Shown here one piece after another: positions 6,371 through 12,727 of a DNA stretch of 13,459 nt (position 1 is its first letter; every line of letters starts with the position of its first letter). The stretch covers positions 1 to 13,459 of the forward strand of contig JAERRP010000492.1 of assembly GCA_016735415.1 (NCBI GenBank). Reading direction: 5' to 3'. The notes under the pieces are model-generated. The model was not told where the DNA came from and made no database searches. It was given only the letters and a program-made list of their open reading frames with translations. The translations under genes and the position numbers were made by a program. The DNA comes from Desulfobacterales bacterium. Lineage in GTDB: Bacteria; Desulfobacterota; Desulfobacteria; Desulfobacterales; UBA5852.

Positions 6371-7165
6371 TCAAGGCCGACCGATAGCCTTGGACGATCC
6401 CGGTCGGCAAGCGTCCCGAAAAGCGCCAAACAGCGCCTGCATTTCATCGAAGCCTTCCACGAGCCATTCTGGATGCCATTGAACCCCCACGATCCATTGT
6501 TCTCCATTTCCCTCCACCGCTTCAATGATCCCGTCCCCTGAACGCGCCACAACGCGCAACCCCGCGCCCACACGGTCGATGGCCTGATGGTGCAGGCTGT
6601 TGACGGCCAACTGGGTTTGTCGGCAGATACCGGCAATTCGGCTTCCCGGTACAATTTGGACAGCATGGGCCAGGTGATTTTCCTGAAAATCTGGATACTG
6701 GTCATGCTTTTGGGCCTGTGGCACTTGACCGGCAATATCCTGCCAGAGGTTGCCGCCGGCAGCCACATTGAGAACCTGCATCCCCCGGCAGATGCCGAAA
6801 AGAGGAATTTTTACCGCCATGGCCCAGCGTATCAGCGTCAATTCCAACTTATCGCGGTCAGGTGTTACCTGGCGCAGCCCGGGTTGGGCGGTCTGAGCAT
6901 AGTGAACCGGATCGATATCGGGCCCACCGATAAGCATCAAACCATCCACCATCCCTATCAGATGCCTGAGAATACGCCGGTCATTGACAATCGGAATGAT
7001 CAGGGGACTGGCGCCCACCCGGACCAGGGCGTCAATATAGCTATTCGGTATGGCCGATGCCTGTTTACCCAGAATATCATCACAGGTGTGGGCGTAGGCC
7101 GGTATTCCGATTACAATAGGTCCCCGGTTGGCTTGCCGTTTTGAAACCTCTTTATACTTGGCCAT
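6371..7165 (-). CDS. class I glutamine amidotransferase-like hydrolase (peptidase C26, PuuD-like gamma-glutamyl hydrolase)
   Basis: This 264-aa protein matches the gamma-glutamyl-GABA hydrolase/peptidase C26 family. VIGIPAYAH opens the domain (18-26), IGGPDIDP forms the oxyanion-side loop (79-86), and GICRGMQ (124-130) holds the nucleophile C126. VNSLHHQAID (188-197) is typical, and GVQWHPEW (227-234) supplies H231 and E233. The Cys-His-Glu triad is intact. Known members cleave gamma-glutamyl bonds, for example in putrescine degradation, but no putrescine genes are nearby, so the substrate is open. The C-terminus after the triad is somewhat longer than minimal. The ATG at 7165 is preceded by GAGGAGGAA. 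It faces the MBL gene tail to tail. Confidence 0.9.
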   Translation of the reverse strand: MAKYKEVSKRQANRGPIVIGIPAYAHTCDDILGKQASAIPNSYIDALVRVGASPLIIPIVNDRRILRHLIGMVDGLMLIGGPDIDPVHYAQTAQPGLRQVTPDRDKLELTLIRWAMAVKIPLFGICRGMQVLNVAAGGNLWQDIAGQVPQAQKHDQYPDFQENHLAHAVQIVPGSRIAGICRQTQLAVNSLHHQAIDRVGAGLRVVARSGDGIIEAVEGNGEQWIVGVQWHPEWLVEGFDEMQALFGAFRDACRPGSSKAIGRP

Positions 7166-7484
7166 TTAAAGTGTTTCCTCCTCGGCCAACAATACCGTCC
7201 GTCACCGCCACATATTAATGCCTGGTCAGGGGTTTTTACGCCAATAGAAGCAAAAGACATCGGGCCGACCCTTAAATTTATCCCCCCCGGGGAAGGTATT
7301 GGATACTCCCGGTGTCCTGACCATCACGATGGGCTTATAGCTGGCTGAAATGTCGTTTTCAACCTTCGTGTCGGAATGGATGGAGGGGGAAGGAGGGAAT
7401 AAAACGGCAATGGGTGTCAACGCAAATGCGGAACGGCGGCTTTAATCAGGGCGATACGGTCGCTGGCCGGGTCCCTGAGAATCG
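7166..7484. other. intergenic region without a supported gene
   Basis: The 319-bp gap lies between the amidotransferase-like gene and the small gene upstream of it. One open frame exists on the minus strand (7420-7226, TTG start, 64 codons), but it lacks an RBS and gene-like composition. No terminator or strong promoter was found. Confidence 0.5.
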
Positions 7485-7766
7485 TTACGATTGGATGGTT
7501 TCACGCATGTCCAGTGGGATTTCTTCCTTACTCAGCAATCCGAGCGCTACCGCTCTGGATACCGCCTGGTCGGCTTCCAGATGATCGTAAAGGCGCCCGA
7601 TTTCATCCGAAGTCTCCCGAACAAATTTAAGCTTCAGATCGGTCATCCGAAAAAACTTGTTTTCACGATGGCGATAAAGCTCAAGATACTGCTGCAACTT
7701 GGATAACTTGTGGTTCAATTCACGTTCACAGGCCAGATTGGCCAAATCTTCCATTCTAATTTTCAT
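7485..7766 (-). CDS. hypothetical small helical protein, 93 aa
   Basis: I do not recognise the family. The protein is highly charged and rich in Leu, Arg and Glu with no membrane span. It begins MKIRMEDLANLACERELNHK and continues as a heptad-like helix (LSKLQQYLELYRHRENKFF) and a second charged helix, which suggests a coiled coil. The tail (LGLLSKEEIPLDMRETIQS) looks like a short domain end. The ATG at 7766 is preceded by GGTGAGG; a further ATG at 7799 would add 11 residues, but the shorter form fits better because the GGAGG of the longer one lies inside its own codons. It lies alone in an AT-rich stretch, same strand as its neighbours. Confidence 0.6.
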   Translation of the reverse strand: MKIRMEDLANLACERELNHKLSKLQQYLELYRHRENKFFRMTDLKLKFVRETSDEIGRLYDHLEADQAVSRAVALGLLSKEEIPLDMRETIQS

Positions 7767-8116
7767 GACCTCACCGTCCTTTGTCAACGGCCTCCACATG
7801 ACCGGTATCAGATGCGGAAGGCTTTTATCTCCTCTGGAAACCCCGACGCGGCGATACGACCAAGAACATTAGACCACAAAATTATTACGAAAATGTTAAG
7901 ACGATGTTCTTGAGGCACCCATCCAAATATTACAGCAAATGGCATGCCATTTATCTTGGTTTTACCAAGCTTAGTTCATCGCCGATACACCGTGCGTTTA
8001 CACTCGATTATTAATTCTCTTTTCATTTTAAATTTCTCTGCTGTCTATATATTTGGCACTTTAGAGTAAAGTAAATATACAATCCAAGGCGGCAAAATAG
8101 AAGAATCGGTCGGGTC
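7767..8116. other. AT-rich intergenic region with palindromes
   Basis: No gene is supported in this 350-bp AT-rich gap. It holds a perfect 16-bp palindrome, AAATGGCATGCCATTT (7937-7952). Two bases on is a small hairpin CTTGGT-TTT-ACCAAG (7955-7969) without a following T-run. There is also a 6-3-6 palindrome ACTTTAGAGTAAAGT (8058-8072). The gap must contain the promoter of the 7485-7766 gene, but I cannot name a good one. Confidence 0.5.
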
Positions 8117-8344
8117 TCAAGGGTCAACCGGAACGATTAATTCCATGTCAACGAGTGCATTTATCGTTTCCTGCATTTCCGCCATGGAAAGTCCGGTGAC
8201 AAAAGCGACACTGGCGAGACTTCGATGACCATCAACCTGCCGTAATACTTTCCGCATGTTGTCATCAATCGGCAAGTTACGGGCGTCATGGAGGTCCGAG
8301 CACTCAAAAACGACCCCTTTAGTCCGTCCCGTTTTCTTTTTCAT
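8117..8344 (-). CDS. small winged-helix-like protein, 75 aa, under a c-di-GMP riboswitch
   Basis: The 75-aa protein has a basic N-terminus (MKKKTGRTKG), a short beta-like stretch VVFECSDLHD, and then a helical second half: DDNMRKVLRQVDGHRSLASV, AFVTGLSMAEMQETINALVD, MELIVPVDP. The pattern G-x-R-S-L ... V-T-G-L-S ... L-V-D-x-x-L-I resembles the small winged helix found at the end of several signalling proteins (for example next to DUF4388-type domains). That comparison is from memory and the family is not certain. It could bind DNA or act as a protein-protein module. A strong RBS (GGGAG, 5 nt spacing) precedes the ATG. The leader contains a GEMM-I riboswitch and terminator, so the gene is expected to respond to c-di-GMP. 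It appears to be the only gene under it. Confidence 0.75.
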   Translation of the reverse strand: MKKKTGRTKGVVFECSDLHDARNLPIDDNMRKVLRQVDGHRSLASVAFVTGLSMAEMQETINALVDMELIVPVDP

Positions 8345-8402
8345 TCCAACTCCCAGATGGCGCTAAAGTACTTCTTGATCGGTTCCAGTCACGCAATCCC
8401 AT

Positions 8403-8437
8403 AAAAAAACGGGTTACCGATCCTATCTGGCAACCCG
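8403..8437 (-). terminator. expression-platform terminator of the riboswitch
   Basis: On the minus strand CGGGTTGCC, a 10-nt loop, and GGTAACCCG form a 9-bp stem with one G-U wobble, followed by seven T (plus-strand A-run 8403-8409). The 5' arm uses bases of the riboswitch 3' strand, so terminator and folded aptamer exclude each other. It lies about 58 bp before the small gene's start codon. Confidence 0.85.
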
Positions 8438-8497
8438 GCTATCTTCGTGAGACCCGTGGCTTTCCGTCCCTGCTTCGCAACAAGTTTGGCGGTTTTA
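8429..8497 (-). ncRNA. c-di-GMP-I (GEMM-I) riboswitch aptamer
   Basis: The minus strand carries the conserved GEMM-I core in order: CCAAAC, a P2 hairpin CUUGUU-GCGA-AGCAGG with a GNRA tetraloop, GGACGGAAAGCC in place of the usual GGACGCAAAGCC, then ACGGGUCU with GAUAGCC closing P3, and GGGUUGCC at the 3' side. AACC at 8494-8491 can pair with GGUU at 8435-8432 as P1. The ligand-contacting G20 (Vc2 numbering, by my alignment) is kept, which fits c-di-GMP rather than the cGAMP-type variant with A20. Because P1 shares GGUU with the terminator stem, ligand binding would favour read-through: an ON switch (inference). Confidence 0.88.
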
Positions 8498-8607
8498 TAT
8501 ATGGTTGTCAACCACAAGGGCGTGGTTGGCGGCTGAGAACTTCCGGACCTTTTCTGCAAATCCTATACCACGCAAACCCCATTCGAAATTAGTCATTTAT
8601 TCAGTTA

Positions 8608-8634
8608 GTTATATCCAAGAACACTCCTTGTCAA
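8608..8634 (-). promoter_or_regulatory. candidate promoter of the riboswitch transcript
   Basis: On the minus strand TTGACA (8634-8629) and TATAAC (8613-8608) are good hexamers but with only a 15-bp spacer. Transcription would start near 8601, about 105 nt before the aptamer. It lies directly downstream of the inverted repeat at 8642-8680. Confidence 0.35.
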
Positions 8635-8641
8635 ACCCTGC

Positions 8642-8680
8642 TTGACATATTTTGGCAAAGCGCTGTCCAAAATTTGTCAA
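8642..8680. promoter_or_regulatory. 39-bp imperfect inverted repeat, operator-like
   Basis: The arms ttgacatattttggca and tgtccaaaatttgtcaa match at about 15 positions when one is reverse-complemented, around a 6-bp centre AAGCGC. It has no T-run and lies just upstream of the candidate promoter for the riboswitch transcript, where a regulator would bind. Its minus strand also reads TGG-N10-GC (8669-8655, with TTGC), resembling a sigma-54 -24/-12 element. Confidence 0.45.
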
Positions 8681-8725
8681 CCAGAGGGCATAAACGCACG
8701 TCGCGGGTTGTGGTCTGCCTTTACA

Positions 8726-8818
8726 ATGATTATGCTTTTCCGCATTGATCAGGATGCGTTCAAATCGCTATTCGACCATGATGACCTTCAACCCCTGGAC
8801 CCTGAAACAATTTGTTGA
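8726..8818 (+). CDS. possible short ORF or gene remnant, 30 aa
   Basis: ATG at 8726 opens a 30-codon frame with protein-like composition (FRIDQDAFKSLF, DHDDLQPLDPETIC). The frame stays open upstream without a start. No RBS precedes it. It may be the remains of a decayed gene, a short peptide, or chance. The family is unknown. Confidence 0.2.
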   Translation: MIMLFRIDQDAFKSLFDHDDLQPLDPETIC

Positions 8819-8888
8819 TTCAAACGGCGGTTTAAATACCGAAGAATGGATCTGAAGCGCGAGCCCTATGGGTTAACCACATAAATAA

Positions 8889-9989
8889 ATGACACGCCGC
8901 CACTTTATCCATCGCCTGCTCATGGCCTCGGCCGGTGCTTTGTCTACCGGCCTGATGCCGGCCTGCATGCGCGGAACGATGACCGTTGAGGATCCGAAAA
9001 TAGAAAACCACTATCGCAGCCTCAACGGGAAAAGCATGCGCGACATTACCGCTCAGCGCCGGCATCATGGTAATGGTCGCTTTTTAAATCCCTTCAGCGA
9101 CGCTTCCTGGGGCAAGCCGGGCCGCGTCCTGCAATGGAAACTTTTTTCGAAAAATCGATTCAAGTCATTTTATAGCGAAGAACCCACCCGGCCGGTATCG
9201 ATCGATTGGGCACCAATCATGGCTGAAAACGGCCTTTCGATCACTTATGTCAAACATGCCACGATTCTGATAAAAGACATCGATACCTATATTCTGGTTG
9301 ATCCGATCTTTGGTGATATCTTCTGGTTCATTGAGGATTTTTCGCCCCTGTCCTTCAATCCCAGCGCCATTCCCCTTGCCGATTACGTATTGATAACGCA
9401 TGGCCACTACGATCACCTCGACCTGCCTTCACTTTCCGTTGCGGCGCCTCAAGCCCACGTGCTGACCCCGCTGGGGTATGAAAGCGAATTCGCCTCCCTC
9501 CGAACGAAAAGTCACCGCGAGATGGATTGGTATGATCGTCATTTTGAAAACGGACGCGAGTTTGTGTTTCTCCCGTGTAACCACTGGACCATGCGAAACC
9601 CAGTGGTCGGCCCGAATAAGGGTCTGTGGGGTTCCTATCTGATCCGTACGCGCTTCGGCGCCACGATCTACGTTGCCGGTGACACGGGGTACTTCGACGG
9701 CTTCGATCAAATCGGGGAAGAGTTCGACATTGACCTGGCGATTTTCAACCTGGGTGCCTATGAACCACGCTGGTTCATGGCACCCAGCCACATGAATCCG
9801 GTCGAAACCGTTAAGGCCTTTCAGAAACTTCGCGCCCAACGTCTGATGATCGTCCATTGGGGCACTTTTCGCCTGGGTGACGAACCGGTTCATTTTCCGC
9901 CGCGCGATCTTAAAACAGCCCTCGACGATGCCGGTTTAGGCCATCGCCTGGTTGACCTCCAGCACGGTCAGACCTTCAAGTTCGTATAG
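8889..9989 (+). CDS. exported MBL-fold hydrolase, NAPE-PLD/UlaG-like
   Basis: The 366-aa protein is an MBL-fold hydrolase of the branch that includes NAPE-hydrolysing phospholipase D, RomA and UlaG. The N-terminus MTRRHFIHRLLMASAGALST has a twin-arginine motif (TRRHF) and a hydrophobic stretch, ending LMPAC, so it may leave the cytoplasm by the Tat route and perhaps be lipid-anchored at C26; the lipobox is not ideal. Motifs: HATILI (123-128), HGHYDH (171-176), NHW (H232), GDTGYFDGF (264-272), NLGAYEPRWFM and HMNP (301-304), VHWGTF (322-327). All metal ligands are present. The substrate is unknown; lipid or lactone hydrolysis is possible. The ATG follows an in-frame TAA and no clear RBS is visible. 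The ECF sigma gene starts 135 bp downstream. Confidence 0.88.
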   Translation: MTRRHFIHRLLMASAGALSTGLMPACMRGTMTVEDPKIENHYRSLNGKSMRDITAQRRHHGNGRFLNPFSDASWGKPGRVLQWKLFSKNRFKSFYSEEPTRPVSIDWAPIMAENGLSITYVKHATILIKDIDTYILVDPIFGDIFWFIEDFSPLSFNPSAIPLADYVLITHGHYDHLDLPSLSVAAPQAHVLTPLGYESEFASLRTKSHREMDWYDRHFENGREFVFLPCNHWTMRNPVVGPNKGLWGSYLIRTRFGATIYVAGDTGYFDGFDQIGEEFDIDLAIFNLGAYEPRWFMAPSHMNPVETVKAFQKLRAQRLMIVHWGTFRLGDEPVHFPPRDLKTALDDAGLGHRLVDLQHGQTFKFV

Positions 9990-10053
9990 CTTTCCCATCG
10001 ATATCCGCCGTCCTGTGAATGACGGGACCGGATGGGCCCCACGATTCCCGCGC

Positions 10054-10082
10054 TTGCAATATGGCCCAATTGCGATTAGGAT
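10054..10082 (+). promoter_or_regulatory. candidate promoter of the ECF sigma gene
   Basis: TTGCAA (10054-10059), a 17-bp spacer and TAGGAT (10077-10082) form a moderate sigma-70-like promoter with transcription from about 10089, some 36 nt before the sigma factor ATG. Each hexamer matches the consensus at about four positions. Confidence 0.35.
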
Positions 10083-10124
10083 GCCCTCCCGAAGTTCTTC
10101 AGACATTATCATGCGAAAGCCGCC

Positions 10125-10715
10125 ATGACCACGAATGCCCTTGCAGAAGCTCGACAACTGGAAGACCCCGTCGCGTGGGTTGATCTTTACGGGGACTATC
10201 TCTACCGTTTTGCCGTGGCGCGCATCAACGATCCTGTGTTGGCGGAAGATCTGGTCCAGGAAACGTTTCTGGCGGCACTCAAATCGCGTGAGAATTTTAA
10301 GATGCGCTCGGCCGCCAAGACCTGGCTGACGGCCATCCTGAAGCACAAGATCGTCGATTGCATCCGCAAGCGCCAAAGGGAAAAAATCGTCGATACCGAA
10401 GAGGCGCTGGACCGCAACCTGGAAGATTTCTTCAACGAGGCCGGGCATTGGGAAATCCATCCGCGCAAATGGGAAACCAACCCGGCTAAACATTACGAGC
10501 AAAAAGAGTTCCTCGATACGCTCTTCGAATGTCTAACGGTCATGCCCCGACGAATCGCGCGGATTTTCATGCTGCGTGAAATGGAAGGCCTGGAAACAGA
10601 AGAAATCTGTCAGGTTATGGAAATCACCGCGACCAATTGCTGGACGATGCTCTACCGCGCAAGAACCGCTTTGCGAAGCTGCCTGGAATCAAACTGGTTC
10701 AGTCGCGACCTTTGA
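10125..10715 (+). CDS. ECF-type RNA polymerase sigma factor
   Basis: The 196-aa protein has only sigma regions 2 and 4. Region 2 (about 18-85) contains LYRFAVARINDPVLAEDLVQ, ETFLAALKS and AKTWLTAILKHKIVDCIRKR. Region 4 (about 130-190) contains LFECLTVMPRRIARIFMLRE and ETEEICQVMEITATNCWTML, followed by YRARTALRSCLESNWF. The NCWTMLYRARTALRSCLE ending resembles the group that pairs with a short zf-HC2 protein (I believe TIGR02943, from memory). ECF factors direct transcription of stress or envelope genes when released from an anti-sigma factor. The anti-sigma gene follows after 7 bp. No good RBS precedes the ATG; an upstream ATG at 10111 is out of frame. Confidence 0.93.
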   Translation: MTTNALAEARQLEDPVAWVDLYGDYLYRFAVARINDPVLAEDLVQETFLAALKSRENFKMRSAAKTWLTAILKHKIVDCIRKRQREKIVDTEEALDRNLEDFFNEAGHWEIHPRKWETNPAKHYEQKEFLDTLFECLTVMPRRIARIFMLREMEGLETEEICQVMEITATNCWTMLYRARTALRSCLESNWFSRDL

Positions 10716-10722
10716 GGAATAA

Positions 10723-11001
10723 ATGATGCCCATGCCATTCATGCCAAATTGCAGGCAAGTATCCCAGCTGGTTTCGGAATCCATGGATCGGCCCCTGCCG
10801 TTTTTTAAAAACCTTATGGTTCGGATTCACCTGCGCATGTGCAAATACTGCCGCCGTTTCGAGCAGCAATTGCTGAAAATGCGAGAAATCAGCCGTAACA
10901 TCAACCATCATATCGAGACGCTCGAATCACCGCTTTCGCTCCCTGATGAAGCCCGCGAGCGAATCCGGCGCAGGCTGCGCGCCCGCACCACCGCTTCGTA
11001 A
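10723..11001 (+). CDS. zinc-finger anti-sigma factor (ZAS/zf-HC2)
   Basis: The 92-aa protein has the ZAS zinc signature. Counting from the second ATG (10726), C9 is followed by H35-x3-C39-x2-C42 in HLRMCKYC. The rest is helical and basic (SRNINHHIE, ARERIRRRLRARTTAS). There is no membrane span, so it should be a soluble, cytoplasmic anti-sigma of the redox- or metal-sensing kind (compare RsrA, ChrR) instead of a membrane-tethered one. It starts 7 bp after the sigma gene; GAGG 5 nt upstream serves ATG 10723 or, at 8 nt, ATG 10726. Co-transcription and partnership with the sigma factor follow from the order and the motif. Confidence 0.85.
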   Translation: MMPMPFMPNCRQVSQLVSESMDRPLPFFKNLMVRIHLRMCKYCRRFEQQLLKMREISRNINHHIETLESPLSLPDEARERIRRRLRARTTAS

Positions 11002-11046
11002 ACCCGCAACCAACAGCAGCTTTAAAACACGCGAAACACGAAGGCG

Positions 11047-11964
11047 CTATTTCAACTTACGCTTTCGTGACAGTTCGCAGCGATATTTATTCTCGATTTC
11101 GGTGCACAGTCGATGGATGGCGTTGGTCGATAACGGATTGACGCGGGTCGTACGGATCACATCCCCGATTTTGGCAGAATCGACCGTAATGACGTCCTGT
11201 TCATCGATAATATCGACCGTCCAGCCCGGCAGCGTCAAAAGGGGGTGAACACGCAAAGCCTCCCCGGTGGCGGTTAAAACCCAGCTCGCCAGCCATGAAG
11301 CCCGAAAAGCAGTGGTCTGAATCGCACGCGTGTCGGTTGTTTTTCGAAAAATAAGTTCATTGCCGTCGACGCTGACCGTTTTGTCCTGGCTTCCGTTAGC
11401 ACTTTCAAATTGGGACGGAATGCGGGATTGAACCGTAAATACACCGGTCGGACCGACAATTATATGGTCGATGTAAAACCCACCGGAGGGGAAATCATGG
11501 TAGACATGGTGCCCCGACAGCATCAGCCGGTTGATTTCCAGGGCAACCGCCTGCAAACCGGCATAAACCTTTCGCAACCGTCTTTTCTTGGCGCTCAATC
11601 GCCGCAGTTTATTTCCGCCGTACAAAAGAAACCCTGTGGACAAGCAAACCAGATAGGCGATGTCCATCCAGCCTTCCCGGTTGCGGGTAAAAAGCACATA
11701 GACCAGATAGGTCAGAATCAGCACCAGGGGAACGACCGCCACAGCCACCCCAAAAGCCACCAACTCGCCCGTAGCACGATCAATCCGGGCCAGGATCGAT
11801 TCACCCGGGCTGCGCAGAAAACAGGCATGGGGCCGTTCGTCGGAAAAACCGACGCGGATTTCTCCCAGTTTACGCTGCAGAAGGGCCAGCATCAGCACCA
11901 GCACACCGAAGATCAGAAACAACGGCAGCAGACTTTCGATTTTTTCAAACGGCAGATTCATCAT
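11047..11964 (-). CDS. membrane-anchored NERD-domain protein
   Basis: The 305-aa protein has three predicted membrane segments: about 12-29 (LLPLFLIFGVLVLMLALL), 67-92 and 99-116. A cytoplasmic C-terminal part follows, with the nuclease-related NERD domain at about 150-235. Signature: GHHVYHDFP (151-159) and IDHIIVGPTGVFTVQSR (165-181). In typical NERD domains the conserved D of DHI/V and an E-x-K following GVF (usually E[ST]K) form the PD-(D/E)XK core. Here D166 is kept but E and K are replaced by Q179 and R181, so nuclease activity is doubtful. Start choice: ATG at 11964, with a second in-frame ATG next to it. It converges on the anti-sigma gene across a 45-bp gap. Function unknown. Confidence 0.85.
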   Translation of the reverse strand: MMNLPFEKIESLLPLFLIFGVLVLMLALLQRKLGEIRVGFSDERPHACFLRSPGESILARIDRATGELVAFGVAVAVVPLVLILTYLVYVLFTRNREGWMDIAYLVCLSTGFLLYGGNKLRRLSAKKRRLRKVYAGLQAVALEINRLMLSGHHVYHDFPSGGFYIDHIIVGPTGVFTVQSRIPSQFESANGSQDKTVSVDGNELIFRKTTDTRAIQTTAFRASWLASWVLTATGEALRVHPLLTLPGWTVDIIDEQDVITVDSAKIGDVIRTTRVNPLSTNAIHRLCTEIENKYRCELSRKRKLK

Positions 11965-12265
11965 GCCCGGTAAACAGCTTTAAGGTCGTGGAAGAAATAA
12001 AAATCCGTATGATGCGGTGTATAAGCAGGCCGTACATACCACAAACAATTAAAGAAAGAACATTTTTTAAACCGGGTTCAGAAGCCGCAAATCGTGACCG
12101 GAAAATGATCCCGAGGCGCTTGCTGGCATCCGCCGGCCTGATCGAAGAAAGACCTGTGGCCTCGGGCTGTCAATAATCGCTCTGACCCGCTGTTTGACAC
12201 GTGGATGGAAATAACCTATTAATTTAAGACCTTTCGTGAACTTTTGCCTACTGATCGGATTCACC
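11965..12265. other. intergenic region between divergent genes
   Basis: About 300 bp separate the NERD gene and the plus-strand unknown gene. It carries the clear promoter at 12194-12222. The short open frames in it have no RBS or protein-like content. No promoter for the NERD gene was evident. Confidence 0.5.
12194..12222 (+). promoter_or_regulatory. sigma-70 promoter of the 12266 gene
   Basis: TTGACA (12194-12199), a 17-bp spacer and TATTAA (12217-12222) form a strong sigma-70 promoter. Transcription should start at about 12229, giving a leader of about 37 nt to the ATG at 12266. This argues against the in-frame GTG at 12236. Confidence 0.7.
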
Positions 12266-12721
12266 ATGGCCGCCGTCGAACTGAAAAAATTCAAAGCCAT
12301 AAGCCACCGTATCAGCCTCAACATCCCCGCTGGCTGCCAATGGGCCTGGGATGATAAGTTCAGGCATGCCCTGGTGGTATTTGCCAGGGAAGATCTGGAA
12401 TTGATCCTGCTACCGATCAGGCTGGAATTCGAGCAGAAATTGGATTTCACAACCATTGACGGCTCTGCGGCCATGATCAGCGAGTTCGTTCACTCCGGCT
12501 TCGGCTTGATGCCGGGTCAGGATTTTTTTATTACCCAGGACACCGTCCACCGAGACATCATTCTCTATGCCACCTGCTGGCCGTGGGGCGACGGCGATAA
12601 TTTTTCACTCCGGATCGGCATCTTCTGCAGCCGAAAGGATTTGATCAATAGCCGTCAGATTCGCGACTGCCTGACCGAATGGTTTCCGATCGATACCGCA
12701 TTGATCAAAGGGCCCGGCTGA
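12266..12721 (+). CDS. hypothetical protein, 151 aa
   Basis: I do not recognise the family. The soluble protein alternates beta-like and helical stretches: ELKKFKAISHRISLNIPAGC, HALVVFAREDLELILLPIRL, EFVHSGFGLMPGQDFFITQD, HRDIILYATCWPWGDGDNFS and LRIGIFCSRKDLINS. There is no signal peptide or membrane span. It is moderately rich in aromatic residues. The ATG at 12266 fits the promoter at 12194-12222; an in-frame GTG at 12236 would give 161 aa but leaves almost no leader. GGA lies about 7 nt before the ATG. It converges on the nucleotidyltransferase gene with 6 bp between stop codons. Confidence 0.75.
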   Translation: MAAVELKKFKAISHRISLNIPAGCQWAWDDKFRHALVVFAREDLELILLPIRLEFEQKLDFTTIDGSAAMISEFVHSGFGLMPGQDFFITQDTVHRDIILYATCWPWGDGDNFSLRIGIFCSRKDLINSRQIRDCLTEWFPIDTALIKGPG

Positions 12722-12727
12722 AATCAA

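Noticed and set aside
7226..7420. 64-codon minus-strand frame starting at TTG
   Set aside because: No RBS, no recognisable domain, and unlikely composition (ends KGRPDVFCFYWRKNP).
7861..7912. CAAGAACAT ... ATGTTCTTG inverted repeat
   Set aside because: 9-bp arms 34 bp apart are expected a few times by chance in a window this size, and no gene signal depends on it.
12110..12166. CCCGAGGC ... GCCTCGGG inverted repeat
   Set aside because: 8-bp arms separated by 41 bp, no T-run and no adjacent gene end; likely chance.
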